DNA of 64,000 nt from the NCBI RefSeq assembly GCF_000428945.1, contig NZ_AUAX01000007.1, positions 1 through 64,000 on the forward strand. The letters run 5' to 3'. Shown piece by piece: positions 1-7,792 of this stretch. Origin of the DNA: Hamadaea tsunoensis DSM 44101. GTDB lineage: Bacteria > Actinomycetota > Actinomycetes > Mycobacteriales > Micromonosporaceae. How positions within the stretch are numbered: position 1 is the stretch's first letter; the number at the start of each line of letters is the position of its first letter. The notes beneath the pieces were generated by a model, which saw nothing but the letters and a program-made list of their open reading frames with translations, was not told the DNA's origin and made no database searches. A program made the position numbers and the translations under genes.

Positions 1-168
1 GTAGCAGACCATCCCGGCCACCGACACCCGCGCGTTACCGGCCGCGGTCACCTTCACCACCGGCGTCACGCCACGCGGTGCCCAGGTCGTGGCCTTGGCC
101 GCCCGCAGCGTCTGACCGCACTCGTCAGCGAAGCAGATCCAGGCGTTCAGCCGTGTCGCGACTCTTTT
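1..168 (-). CDS. IS630-family transposase, catalytic-domain fragment (cut by window edge)
   Basis: This reads through to base 1 without a stop and encodes the start of a DDE domain. The motif LNAWICFADECGQ followed by TTWAPRGVTPVVKV is the usual first-Asp region of actinobacterial IS630 transposases. It is in the -1 frame relative to the upstream ORF (147-650), which ends with a TGA inside this segment. The switch is best placed at a CTA-AAA-G run (complement of 164-170). This could be programmed -1 frameshifting or a decay mutation. The remaining catalytic residues lie outside the window. Confidence 0.7.
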
Positions 169-650
169 AGCGCCGGCCACTGATAGCGGCGCCACCGGGC
201 GATGGCCTGCTCGTCGCGTTCGATCGCCCGGTGGATCGGCTGCTGCGGGGGATAACCCAGCCGCCGCATCGCCTGCCACACCGTGGTGACACCCACCCGG
301 ACATGGAACATGACCGCGATCAGGTCACCAATACGCGCCAGGGTCCAGCGTTGGTCCTCGCCATGCCCGGCCGCCGCCGGACCCAGCTCCAACCGCGCCT
401 TCAACCTGGCCAACTGCTCATCGGACAACTTCGGCTCCGGACCCGCAGCACCCCTGGAAGCCAACGCCTGCACACCACCGGCCAGCCACGCCCGCCGCCA
501 CTGATAGGCAGCCTTGGTCGACACTTCCAACGCCGCCGCGACTTCGACCGCGGAGCGGTCCTGAGCGAACAGCTCCGCCGCCTGCAACCGGACCCGCTCA
601 CGCCGGGCCCGTTCCGCCTGGTCCATCCCACCGCCGTCGCCGTATCGCAT
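147..650 (-). CDS. IS630-family transposase, N-terminal helix-turn-helix ORF
   Basis: About 167 aa from the ATG at 650, chosen because the protein then opens with MRYGDGGG, a typical IS630 N-terminus; an in-frame ATG 13 codons further up lacks similarity. The chain holds two winged-helix/HTH segments (VEVAAALEVSTKAAYQWRR and the region through VGVTTVWQAMRRLGY). It ends in a frame that is closed shortly after WPALKESRHG, and the DDE domain continues in the -1 frame. It would bind transposon ends. No terminal repeat could be assigned with certainty. Confidence 0.75.
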   Translation of the reverse strand: MRYGDGGGMDQAERARRERVRLQAAELFAQDRSAVEVAAALEVSTKAAYQWRRAWLAGGVQALASRGAAGPEPKLSDEQLARLKARLELGPAAAGHGEDQRWTLARIGDLIAVMFHVRVGVTTVWQAMRRLGYPPQQPIHRAIERDEQAIARWRRYQWPALKESRHG

Positions 651-1149
651 GCCACCAGCAGACCCCACCACGACGACACACGCGATCACCCAAAAGCCTC
701 AAAGTGGACTCGACCCAGACCCCCACCCCGAAAGGTGTCTAGCGGCGCTGGCGCCCGCCAGCAACGGCGGGTGCGCCGCTGTCCTGGCTACCGGCTACCG
801 TGGCCTGCCTTACCGATTCCCGAAACTCCCGGGCACAATCGTCAAGCCCGAATCGGACAGTCGGCACAAAGGCCCGGTGGGGTTGGGTGAAACGGTGACC
901 GAACCGCGGCGGATGATGCTTCGCCCCACTGTGCTGGCAGTGGAGGCGCCCTGCGCCGGAACGGTCTCCCGCGCGAGGAGCGGAGGTGAGATCGACGAAC
1001 CCGGGAAATGAAGATCTTGAATTTGAGTTCCGGTGATGTTTTGCGGGGAGGCGGCGCTGTGATCGGTAGGAGCCGGCGCACCCCCGCGCCGGGCCGCTGG
1101 TGAAGCCCTGGCCCAGCTGAGCTACCGATCCACCGGAAGGAAGGTCCAC
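651..1149. other. gap without a recognisable gene
   Basis: The stretch separates the IS630 transposase from the GH18-like gene. It probably contains the outer end of the IS element and the promoter of the downstream gene, whose ribosome-binding site (GGAAGGAAGG) ends a few bases before its ATG. Open frames on both strands are short and resemble no family known to me. Confidence 0.4.
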
Positions 1150-2229
1150 ATGCGACGGCTGGCAACGCTGTGCGCGCTGCTGCTCGGTGCCACCGCTCTG
1201 GCCCCCGCGACGACCGCTGTGGCGGCACCGACCCCGATCCAGGTCTACGGCGCGTGGCACTGCAGCAACGACGCCTGTACCTGGTCGGCGGTGCGGACCG
1301 TGGCCGAGTTCGACAGCCAGAACCATTGGCTGATCGACCGCGGCAACGGGCAGCCGAGCGTCAACCTGGTCGTGCTCAGTTTCGTCAACCCGCTACGGCT
1401 GCTCAACCAGACCACCGACGCCGGCGACCTCAACGGCGTACCTCGGGGGATGACGAGCGACATCGTCAACTACTTCACGTCGCACGGCGTACGCGTGATG
1501 CTGTCGATCGGCGGTATCACCTACACCGACGACTGGACCACGGCCCTCAACCAGAACGGGACGCTGCTCGGTCAGCGGGCGGCCGCGGTCGCCACCCAGC
1601 TCGGCGTCGGCATCGAGATCGACTACGAGGCCAACACCGGCGCGAACCTCACCGGGCTGCAGAACTTCGTCACCGCGTACCGGGCGGTGCACCCGTACAA
1701 CGCGGCGGGCACCGATCCGACGGCGCGGCTGACGATCGATCTGGCCGCCGGCGACCGGTGGCTGATCGACATCGGCCGCAAGGCGACCGCGGACTGGCTG
1801 CGTACCGACACGCCGGTGCTGGACTTCGCCAACGCGATGGTCCCGTCGAAGCAGCCGTCGACGTCGTCGGCGGAGGCGAACTGGCAGGAGCACCTGGACG
1901 GCAAGGCGCAGTACAGCCCGCCGATCCCGCCGCTCGCACCGGCCAAGTTCACCGGCAGCCTGTACGTGGCCGAAGGCAGCCGGGTCCATGCCGAGTGCAA
2001 CAACTTCGCCGCGTCGCTGCAGAACACCACGAGCTCGTGGGTGCAGACCGCCGCGCCCAACGGGGCGGGCAGCACGGCCGGGTTGCTGGGCTACATGTTC
2101 TGGGCGGCCGAGAAGCCGTCCACGCGGGGTGTGACCACTGCGCCGCCGAACACCTGCGAAGGCGGCATGGGCGTGGCCGCGAGCACGTTCAACATTCCGA
2201 TTCCGCTGCCGGCTCTGCGGCAGAGCTGA
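1150..2229 (+). CDS. secreted glycoside hydrolase family 18-like protein (chitinase-like)
   Basis: 359 aa with a classical Sec signal peptide (about 1-26, ending AVAA before APTP). The mature part is a GH18-type TIM barrel: strand 3 carries the SxGG motif (VMLSIGGITYTDDW) and strand 4 carries the active-site segment. That segment, normally DGxDxDxE, reads VGIEIDYE: the last Asp and the catalytic Glu are kept, the first Asp is Val and the second is Glu. The substrate would be chitin or another GlcNAc polymer, if it is catalytic at all; binding-only paralogues exist in GH18. A strong RBS precedes the ATG and a strong hairpin follows the stop. Confidence 0.75.
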   Translation: MRRLATLCALLLGATALAPATTAVAAPTPIQVYGAWHCSNDACTWSAVRTVAEFDSQNHWLIDRGNGQPSVNLVVLSFVNPLRLLNQTTDAGDLNGVPRGMTSDIVNYFTSHGVRVMLSIGGITYTDDWTTALNQNGTLLGQRAAAVATQLGVGIEIDYEANTGANLTGLQNFVTAYRAVHPYNAAGTDPTARLTIDLAAGDRWLIDIGRKATADWLRTDTPVLDFANAMVPSKQPSTSSAEANWQEHLDGKAQYSPPIPPLAPAKFTGSLYVAEGSRVHAECNNFAASLQNTTSSWVQTAAPNGAGSTAGLLGYMFWAAEKPSTRGVTTAPPNTCEGGMGVAASTFNIPIPLPALRQS

Positions 2230-2281
2230 GGCGCGGCACGACGAGCCGGCGGGAGGCTTTCCACGGCCCCCTGTCGTCTCC

Positions 2282-2313
2282 TGGCTCCCGGGCAGGCACC
2301 GGCCCGGGAGCCA
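2282..2313. terminator. hairpin terminator, 12-bp perfect stem
   Basis: TGGCTCCCGGGC (2282-2293) pairs perfectly with 2302-2313 across an 8-nt loop. It lies between the convergent GH18-like gene and the anti-sigma-like gene, so it may serve both. There is no clear T-tract. Confidence 0.7.
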
Positions 2314-2335
2314 CACCTTGTTTCGGGGTGGCGTC

Positions 2336-2791
2336 TCATGAAGTGATGCTGTCGGTCGTACTGCGGCGGCCGGTCGGCCGGTGGCGTACCGGGCCTTCCC
2401 GCTGCCGCACGCTAGGAGGGCAGGGTGGCAGTTGCACCCACACCCTCTTGCCGCCGTGGAACAGCCGGTCGACACCCCATCGGGCCGACAGCTGCACCAC
2501 CATTCGCATGCCCAGGCCGCCCAGGTGCGCCGCGCGGGTGGGCGCGATCTCGCTGCCGTCGGCGACGCTGATGATGACCTGACCGTGGTGATGTTCGACG
2601 GTGACGCCGTGGCAGCCGTCGCCGTGGGTGAGCGCGTTCGAGACGAGTTCGCTCACGACGAGTTCGGCGTTGTCCAGCCAATCGCGATCGGCCAGGCCCC
2701 AGCCCGACAGCACCGCGCGCAGCGCCTTGCGGGCTGCGGTCGGTGCTTCCGGCCCCCACGGAATGTCGACATCCACCCTGACTTCGCCCAT
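2336..2791 (-). CDS. RsbW-like ATP-binding regulator (HATPase_c_2, anti-sigma type)
   Basis: 151 aa and a single GHKL-type ATPase fold. The N-box reads ELVVSELVSNALTHG and the G-box GGLGMRMV; no dimerisation/phosphoacceptor domain is present, as in the small actinobacterial serine kinase/anti-sigma family. Such proteins bind sigma factors or anti-anti-sigma (STAS) proteins, but neither partner is next to this gene. The 25-30 residue Arg-rich tail is outside the fold. Start is ATG at 2791; the 155-bp gap upstream is free of genes. Confidence 0.8.
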   Translation of the reverse strand: MGEVRVDVDIPWGPEAPTAARKALRAVLSGWGLADRDWLDNAELVVSELVSNALTHGDGCHGVTVEHHHGQVIISVADGSEIAPTRAAHLGGLGMRMVVQLSARWGVDRLFHGGKRVWVQLPPCPPSVRQREGPVRHRPTGRRSTTDSITS

Positions 2792-2946
2792 GTGATCCGA
2801 TCTGCCGAGGATCTCCGCGACGCCGCTGTCACGGTTGTGTCACTGGGGCGAGTCTAGGCGATCGGTCCACTGTGGTGTCACCGGACGGTGGGGCGAAACC
2901 AAGAATTAACAGGGTGTTTTTCCTGGTCGCGTATTGACTGTGGCGA

Positions 2947-3603
2947 TCATGCAAGCGGACTGTGTCGATGGACACGGTCCTGTGCCGGAATCGCCCGGCC
3001 GAGCGCCGCCGCGATCAGCCACGCCACGCAGGCGAGCAGGCCGAGCCGCTCCAGCCAGCCGGTCAGCGACGACCGCCCGACCGCCGCGATCGCGACCGCG
3101 GTGCCGACCAGCAGCGGCCAGCCGACCGCGACGGCCACCCACGACGCCCGCCGGGCCGGCCCGGTGCCGGTCCAGGCCAGCGCGCCCATCGCCAGCGCGC
3201 ACAGGCCGACTCCGGCGATGCTGCCCACGGCGTGCACGAGGTCCCCGGTCGTCGTGGTCTCGTACGGGGGCAGCGGGCAGCCGGGCGTACAGGTGACCGT
3301 GCCGGAGACGAGCATCGCCGGGGTCGCCAGCGCGAGCGGCACCGCCACCACCAAGACCGACCGGTACGCGACGGCCAGCGCGGCCGCCGCCCCGGCCAGG
3401 CCCAGGATGCCGGCCCGGTAGAGCCCGGCGAACGGCCGCCCGGGTACGCCCGCCTCGCTGACGTAGCCGCCGAGGCCGGAGCCGCCGGACCCGTTGCCGG
3501 AACCGGCGAGTCCGTTGCGGACGGACGCCACGCCGACGGCCAGCCCGCCCAGGACGCCGAGCGCGACCGCCGCCCAGGCCCACGGCCGGGCGGTCGTGCT
3601 CAC
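2947..3603 (-). CDS. DUF998-type integral membrane protein
   Basis: 218 aa from a GTG at 3603 whose bases overlap the TGA of the hydrolase upstream, so the two are probably translationally coupled. Six hydrophobic segments are visible, beginning WAAVALGVLGGLAVGVASV and ending LGLLACVAWLIAAALG. A loop between segments 3 and 4 has two cysteines (CTPGCPLPPYE), typical of the DUF998 family. The function of the family is not known. An open frame continues upstream in this phase to 4632 but is a shadow of the hydrolase gene. Confidence 0.7.
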   Translation of the reverse strand: MSTTARPWAWAAVALGVLGGLAVGVASVRNGLAGSGNGSGGSGLGGYVSEAGVPGRPFAGLYRAGILGLAGAAAALAVAYRSVLVVAVPLALATPAMLVSGTVTCTPGCPLPPYETTTTGDLVHAVGSIAGVGLCALAMGALAWTGTGPARRASWVAVAVGWPLLVGTAVAIAAVGRSSLTGWLERLGLLACVAWLIAAALGRAIPAQDRVHRHSPLA

Positions 3604-4397
3604 TCGGCGGCCACGCGGTCGAGCCACTCGTGCATGAGCGCGCCGAACAGGACGGGCTGCTCGATCTGCAGGTTGTGCCCGGCGACGTCGAGGACCGCGA
3701 AGGTCGCCCGGGGATAGTGCGGCAGCAGGTCGTACTGGTCCTCGTAGCCGACGCTGTCGTCCTGCCGCCCGGTGAGGATCAGCGTCGGACCCGTGTACGC
3801 CGGGCCGGACTCCGGGTTCTCGCTGAGCGTCCAGCGCTGCCGGATGCGGGCCATCGCGGTCTCGTCGGCGAGGTCGAGTCCGGGCTGGACGTCCTCGTGG
3901 AACCGGCGCAGCGTCTCGGCCGACTGCACGACGGCGAGTTCGCCGTAGTCCGCGGCGGTACGCTCGTCCAGCCCGGCCATCAGCTCCGGGTCGGGCCGCA
4001 GGACGACGTGTTCCGGCCGCCGCCGGTACGCGTGCTCGACCGCGGTCCCGATCGGGCAGATGAGCGCGAGACCGCGTACCTGGTCGGGGCGGGCCCTGGT
4101 GAGGGCGCGGGCCTGGTAGCCGCCGTAGGACTCGCCGACGAGCAGGAACGGCTCCTGTCCGATGGTCGTGTCGACGAACTCCAGCAGCGCGGCGTGGACG
4201 TCGTCGGAGCTCGCGATCGACTCGGGCGCGGCCGACCGGCCCATGCCCGGCAGGTCGGGGTAGACGCGGCGGTAGCCCGGCCGGTCGGCGAACAGCGGTT
4301 CGAGGCAGCCGAGCATCAGCCGGTGGTCGGGCGTCCAGCCGTGGACGGCCAGGATCGGCAGGCCGGAGCCGCGCACGGTGTAACTCAGCATCGCCAT
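3600..4397 (-). CDS. alpha/beta hydrolase
   Basis: 265 aa with a full alpha/beta hydrolase fold. The oxyanion segment is AVHGW, the nucleophile elbow GESYGG (Ser about residue 110), the acid probably the Asp of TGRQDDSVGY, and the His in VAGHNLQIE. The length and motifs fit the haloalkane dehalogenase/proline iminopeptidase-like group; the substrate cannot be told. There is no signal peptide, so it is cytosolic. It is followed, with overlapping stop and start, by the DUF998 membrane protein. Confidence 0.85.
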   Translation of the reverse strand: MAMLSYTVRGSGLPILAVHGWTPDHRLMLGCLEPLFADRPGYRRVYPDLPGMGRSAAPESIASSDDVHAALLEFVDTTIGQEPFLLVGESYGGYQARALTRARPDQVRGLALICPIGTAVEHAYRRRPEHVVLRPDPELMAGLDERTAADYGELAVVQSAETLRRFHEDVQPGLDLADETAMARIRQRWTLSENPESGPAYTGPTLILTGRQDDSVGYEDQYDLLPHYPRATFAVLDVAGHNLQIEQPVLFGALMHEWLDRVAAE

Positions 4398-4528
4398 GTC
4401 CTCTCACGCCGGTGGTGTGTCGCCCGGCATAGTCTCCACCGGCTGTGACAAAACCCCGGCCAGCCGAGCCGTGTGTGATCAGCGTCGCGCCCCCCACGAC
4501 CGGCCGGCCGCCGGTAGCCTGCTGGATC

Positions 4529-5119
4529 ATGCGTACGCCGCCGTTGCCGCCCGCGCCCGTCCGGTTGACTCCCGAGCAGCTGGCCGCCCGAGCCGTCGGG
4601 GACCGCCCGGTCGAGGTGGCCCGGCCGATCACGATCAGCTCCTACGACCCCGGCTGGCCGCAGCGGTACGCGTACCACGCCGGCCGGATCCGCGCGGCGC
4701 TCGGCGACCGGGCGCTGGTCGTCGAGCACGTCGGCTCGACCGCGGTGCCCGGCCTTGCGGCCAAGGACCGGCTGGACATCGACCTGATCGTGGCCGACCC
4801 GGCGGACGAGGACGCGTACGTGCCGGACCTGGAAGCGGCCGGGTACGCGCTGAAGACCCGCGAACCGCACTGGTACGAGCACCGTTGCCTGTGGACGCCG
4901 GACCACGATGTGAACCTGCACGTGTTCGGACCGGACTGCGACGAGTACCTGCGGCATGTGATCTTCCGCGACTGGTTGCGCGAGCACCCCGACGACCGCG
5001 ACCTGTACGCGTCCGCCAAGCACCGGGCGGCGGCGGAGCACTCGATGTCGATGGCGGGCTACGTGGCGGCCAAGGGCGACGTCGTCCTCGCCATCCTCCG
5101 CCGCGCCGGTCTCACCTGA
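4529..5119 (+). CDS. GrpB-like (UPF0157) nucleotidyltransferase-fold protein
   Basis: 196 aa from the ATG at 4529 (an in-frame ATG at 4445 would add 28 low-complexity residues). The GrpB core is clear: ISSYDPGWPQRY, then EHVGSTAVPGLAAKDRLDIDL, which holds the GS and DxD features of the nucleotidyltransferase superfamily, and later DVNLHVF and FRDWLREHP. Members are often fused to or neighbour CoA-related enzymes, but the reaction of stand-alone copies is not established. It is divergent from the hydrolase and ends 55 bp before a palindromic repeat. Confidence 0.85.
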   Translation: MRTPPLPPAPVRLTPEQLAARAVGDRPVEVARPITISSYDPGWPQRYAYHAGRIRAALGDRALVVEHVGSTAVPGLAAKDRLDIDLIVADPADEDAYVPDLEAAGYALKTREPHWYEHRCLWTPDHDVNLHVFGPDCDEYLRHVIFRDWLREHPDDRDLYASAKHRAAAEHSMSMAGYVAAKGDVVLAILRRAGLT

Positions 5120-5173
5120 TCCGAACCCGGGGCGGAACCCCACCGCTCCCGCCGCACCCGGCCGGCTGCCCCC

Positions 5174-5254
5174 CAAGATCCCGCTTGGATCAGGGAAATC
5201 ACCCGAATCTTGGCCCAAGATTACGTGGATTTCCCTGATCCAAACCCAATCTTG
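5174..5254. repeat. dispersed 80-bp near-palindrome, copy 1
   Basis: The outer arms are CAAGATCCCGCTTGGATCAG and its near reverse complement; the centre is CTTGGCCCAAG. The inner arms differ: the left reads AATCACCCGAAT, the right ATTACGTGGATT. The copy sits between convergent genes (GrpB-like and GntR). Related copies are at 9716, 16146, 39879 and, in half, 48711. Confidence 0.85.
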
Positions 5255-5256
5255 AG

Positions 5257-5313
5257 GGCGGCCGGGGGCGGCCGGGGGCGGCCGGGGGCGGCCGGGGGCG
5301 GGGCGGCCGGGGG
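5257..5313. repeat. GC-rich tandem repeat, 10-bp unit
   Basis: Four exact copies of GCCGGGGGCG run from 5261 to 5300 and are followed by a degenerate fifth. The run ends at the stop codon of the GntR gene. It is a simple-sequence expansion, probably from slippage; copy number may vary between strains. Confidence 0.85.
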
Positions 5314-6030
5314 TCAGAACGCCGGGGTGAAGGTCGTGCGGAGGCGGTAGCGGTCGCCGACGTACTGGACGGTGGACAGCAGCGCGGGATCACCGCCGGC
5401 CGTGTGGATCACCTGGTCCAGGACCAGGATCGGGCTGCCCGCCGCGATGTCGAGGTACCCCGCGACCGCCGCCGACGCCGCCCGGGCCTCGATCGACACC
5501 ACCGACCGGCCGAGGCGTACGCCCGCTTCGGTGAGCATTTCGAACAGCGACGCCGTCCGGAAGTCGGCCGCGGTGAGGCCGGCCGAGAGATGCTCGGGGA
5601 TCAGCGTCCGGTCGTGGGCGACCCGGATGTCGTTGAGGTGGCGGACCCGTTCGAGGTCGACGAGCGGTGTTCCGGCCGGTACGCGCAGCCGGTCGCCTTC
5701 GTCGTGCGTCGCCGGGCGCACCTCGTGGCGTACGACGTCGGAGCGGGCGCGCATTCCCTTGCGGCGCGCGGTGACCGTGAAGGACTCCAGTTCCTGCGGC
5801 CAGTCGCGGGTGGCCGGGGGGCTGGCGAGGTACCAGCCGCGGCCGTGCGCGGAGCTGACCAGGCCGCGCTCCAGCAGGTGCGTGAGGGCGCGGCGCAGCG
5901 TGACCCGCGAGACGCCCAGCTCCTGGCAGAGGTCGCGCTCACCCGGCAGCCGCCGGCCGGGGGTCAGGCCGTCGGCGGCGGCGCGGTCGAGCACGCGCTG
6001 CGCCGTCTCGGCCCACAGAGGTTCGGACAC
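5314..6030 (-). CDS. GntR/HutC-family transcriptional regulator (UTRA domain), probable amino-sugar repressor
   Basis: 238 aa from the GTG at 6030 (VSEPLWAE); a longer frame reaches 6072 but runs through the operator. The N-terminal winged helix (GRRLPGERDLCQELGVSRVTLRRAL) is followed by a UTRA effector domain (LERVRHLNDIRVAHDRTLIP through ILVLDQVIHT). It is divergent from the GH9-SIS-kinase operon, 64 bp away, with two direct repeats between them. HutC-type regulators such as DasR/NagR bind phosphorylated amino sugars, so control of the operon by glucosamine-derived phosphates is a reasonable inference. Confidence 0.85.
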   Translation of the reverse strand: MSEPLWAETAQRVLDRAAADGLTPGRRLPGERDLCQELGVSRVTLRRALTHLLERGLVSSAHGRGWYLASPPATRDWPQELESFTVTARRKGMRARSDVVRHEVRPATHDEGDRLRVPAGTPLVDLERVRHLNDIRVAHDRTLIPEHLSAGLTAADFRTASLFEMLTEAGVRLGRSVVSIEARAASAAVAGYLDIAAGSPILVLDQVIHTAGGDPALLSTVQYVGDRYRLRTTFTPAF

Positions 6031-6041
6031 CCCAGGAAAAT

Positions 6042-6077
6042 ACCACCGCAGACCAGTTTGACACCACCGCATACCAG
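6042..6077. promoter_or_regulatory. tandem operator candidate in the GntR/GH9 divergent promoter
   Basis: ACCACCGCAGACCAG (6042-6056) and ACCACCGCATACCAG (6063-6077) match at 14 of 15 positions and are exactly 21 bp, two helical turns, apart. A TTGACA (6058-6063) and a TACCGT (6083-6088) frame the second copy, so binding would block the promoter of the GH9 operon, whose GTG start is only seven bases beyond (leaderless message likely). The TGGTMT half resembles the TGGTCT half of known DasR sites. Confidence 0.6.
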
Positions 6078-6094
6078 CGGGTTACCGTGTCCGC

Positions 6095-7756
6095 GTGACG
6101 CACCGGGTCCTCGTTCCGCACCTCGGCCTCAGCCTGCGCGCGAGCAAGGCCGTGGTCGTCGAGCTGTCCGACGGGCGCGCGCCGCGCGAGGTCACCCTCG
6201 TGACCCCGGCCGGCGCCGTCGCCCTCACCCCGGGTCCGGTGGTCGCGGTCGACCGATGGCACCGCGGTCCGTACTGCCGCGTCCCGCTGCCCGCCGACCT
6301 CGCTCCAGGCACCTATGCGGTACGCGTGGTCCTGGAAACGGGGGCCGAGGTCGGCTCGCCGCCCTTCGAGGTCGCCGAGGAGCGGCTGCTCCGCCAGACG
6401 CTGTCCGACGTGCTGGCCTACTTCAAGGCGATGCGCTCCAGCGGTGAGATCGACCGCAAGGACCGGCGCGCGGCGCTGTGGGGCGGCACCGGCGGGCGCA
6501 CGGTCGACGCGCGCGGGGGCTGGCTCGACGCGAGCGGGGACACGAGCAAGTTCCTGAGCCACCTCACCTATACGGCGACGATGAGTCCCCAGCAGATCCC
6601 GCTGTGCGCGTGGGCGATGGCGACCGCGCTGCGCCACGACCTCCCACACCCCCTCGCGGTACGCGTCCGCGACGAGGCGTTGTGGGGCGCGGACTTCCTC
6701 GTGCGGTTCCGTGCCCCCGAGGGCTACTTCTACACCGGCATCTTCGACGCGCTGACCAAGAACCTCGACGAGCGGTTCGTGACCGCGCCGCTGCCGGACT
6801 GCGTACGCACCGACCGGTATCAGGCCGGGTATCGGCAGGGCGGCGGGCTCGCGATCGCCGCGCTGGCGGCCGCCGCCCGGCTCGACGACGACGGGGAGTT
6901 CGGCCGCGACCGGTACCTCGCCGTGGCGGTGGAGGCGTTCGAGCACCTGGAGGAGCACAACCTCGCGTACCTGCACGACGGGGTCGAGTCCATCGTGGAC
7001 GATTACTGCGCGCTGCTCGCCGCGACCGAGCTCGTCGCGTCGGGCTACGACCGGGCCCGCCCGGCCGCCGACCGCCGCTACGCGAACCTGCTCGGCCGCC
7101 ACGTTCCGGGCGCCCCCGGATGGTTCGTCGCCGACGCGACCGGACGCCCGTTCTTCCACGCCGCCGAGGCCGGCCTGCCGATCCTGGCCCTGCTGCGGTA
7201 CGCCGAGGTCACCGGCTCGGCGCCCGCCCGCGAACTCGCGCTGCGGGCGATGACCGACGTGCTGGACCGCACGGCGGCCGTCCCGAATCCGTTCGGGTAC
7301 GCCCGCCAGCGGGTGCAGCCGACCGGCGGCGTACCGGCCGACGCGTTCTTCTTCCCGCACGACAACGACACCGGCTACTGGTGGCAGGGCGAGAACGCGA
7401 CGATCGCCTCCCTGGCCGCGGCCGCGTACGCCTGCGCGGGGCTTTCCGGCGTCACCGCCGCCGAACGGCTGCGGCTGACGGAGTTCGGGGACGACCAGCT
7501 GGCCTGGATCTGCGGGCGCAACCCGTTCGACGTGTCGATGCTGCAGGGGCGGGGCCGGAACAACGTCGACTACGAGTCGGCCTTCCCCAACATCCCCGGC
7601 GGCATCGTCAACGGCGTCACCTCCGGCTGGACCGACGAGCACGACGTCGCGTTCCGGCCGGACGGCGTACCGGAAGGCGACGCGTGGCGTTGGGTGGAGC
7701 AGTGGATCCCGCACACCGGCTGGTTCCTGTTGGCCGTCGCCGCCGCGCCACGCTGA
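6095..7756 (+). CDS. GH9 glycosidase, probably cytosolic exo-beta-D-glucosaminidase/chito-oligosaccharide type
   Basis: 553 aa, GTG start. An N-terminal immunoglobulin-like (CelD_N) domain of about 90 residues precedes the GH9 alpha/alpha barrel. The catalytic-base motif is GGWLDASGDTSKFLSHL, with the DASGD spacing of the chitin-catabolic GH9 enzymes of vibrios rather than the DAGD of cellulases; the C-terminal part has NNVDYESAFPNIPGG and the final GWF. There is no signal peptide, so it would act on imported oligosaccharides. It is followed by an SIS protein and a sugar kinase, which argues for glucosamine or chitobiose as product, not cellulose. Confidence 0.75.
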   Translation: MTHRVLVPHLGLSLRASKAVVVELSDGRAPREVTLVTPAGAVALTPGPVVAVDRWHRGPYCRVPLPADLAPGTYAVRVVLETGAEVGSPPFEVAEERLLRQTLSDVLAYFKAMRSSGEIDRKDRRAALWGGTGGRTVDARGGWLDASGDTSKFLSHLTYTATMSPQQIPLCAWAMATALRHDLPHPLAVRVRDEALWGADFLVRFRAPEGYFYTGIFDALTKNLDERFVTAPLPDCVRTDRYQAGYRQGGGLAIAALAAAARLDDDGEFGRDRYLAVAVEAFEHLEEHNLAYLHDGVESIVDDYCALLAATELVASGYDRARPAADRRYANLLGRHVPGAPGWFVADATGRPFFHAAEAGLPILALLRYAEVTGSAPARELALRAMTDVLDRTAAVPNPFGYARQRVQPTGGVPADAFFFPHDNDTGYWWQGENATIASLAAAAYACAGLSGVTAAERLRLTEFGDDQLAWICGRNPFDVSMLQGRGRNNVDYESAFPNIPGGIVNGVTSGWTDEHDVAFRPDGVPEGDAWRWVEQWIPHTGWFLLAVAAAPR

Positions 7757-7792
7757 ACACCCTGCCCTGCGCACTCTCCCCTGAGGACGGAC

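Noticed and set aside
5257-5313. Possible CRISPR or VNTR of functional importance
   Set aside because: Units are only 10 bp with no spacers and consist of a simple GC motif; slippage explains it.
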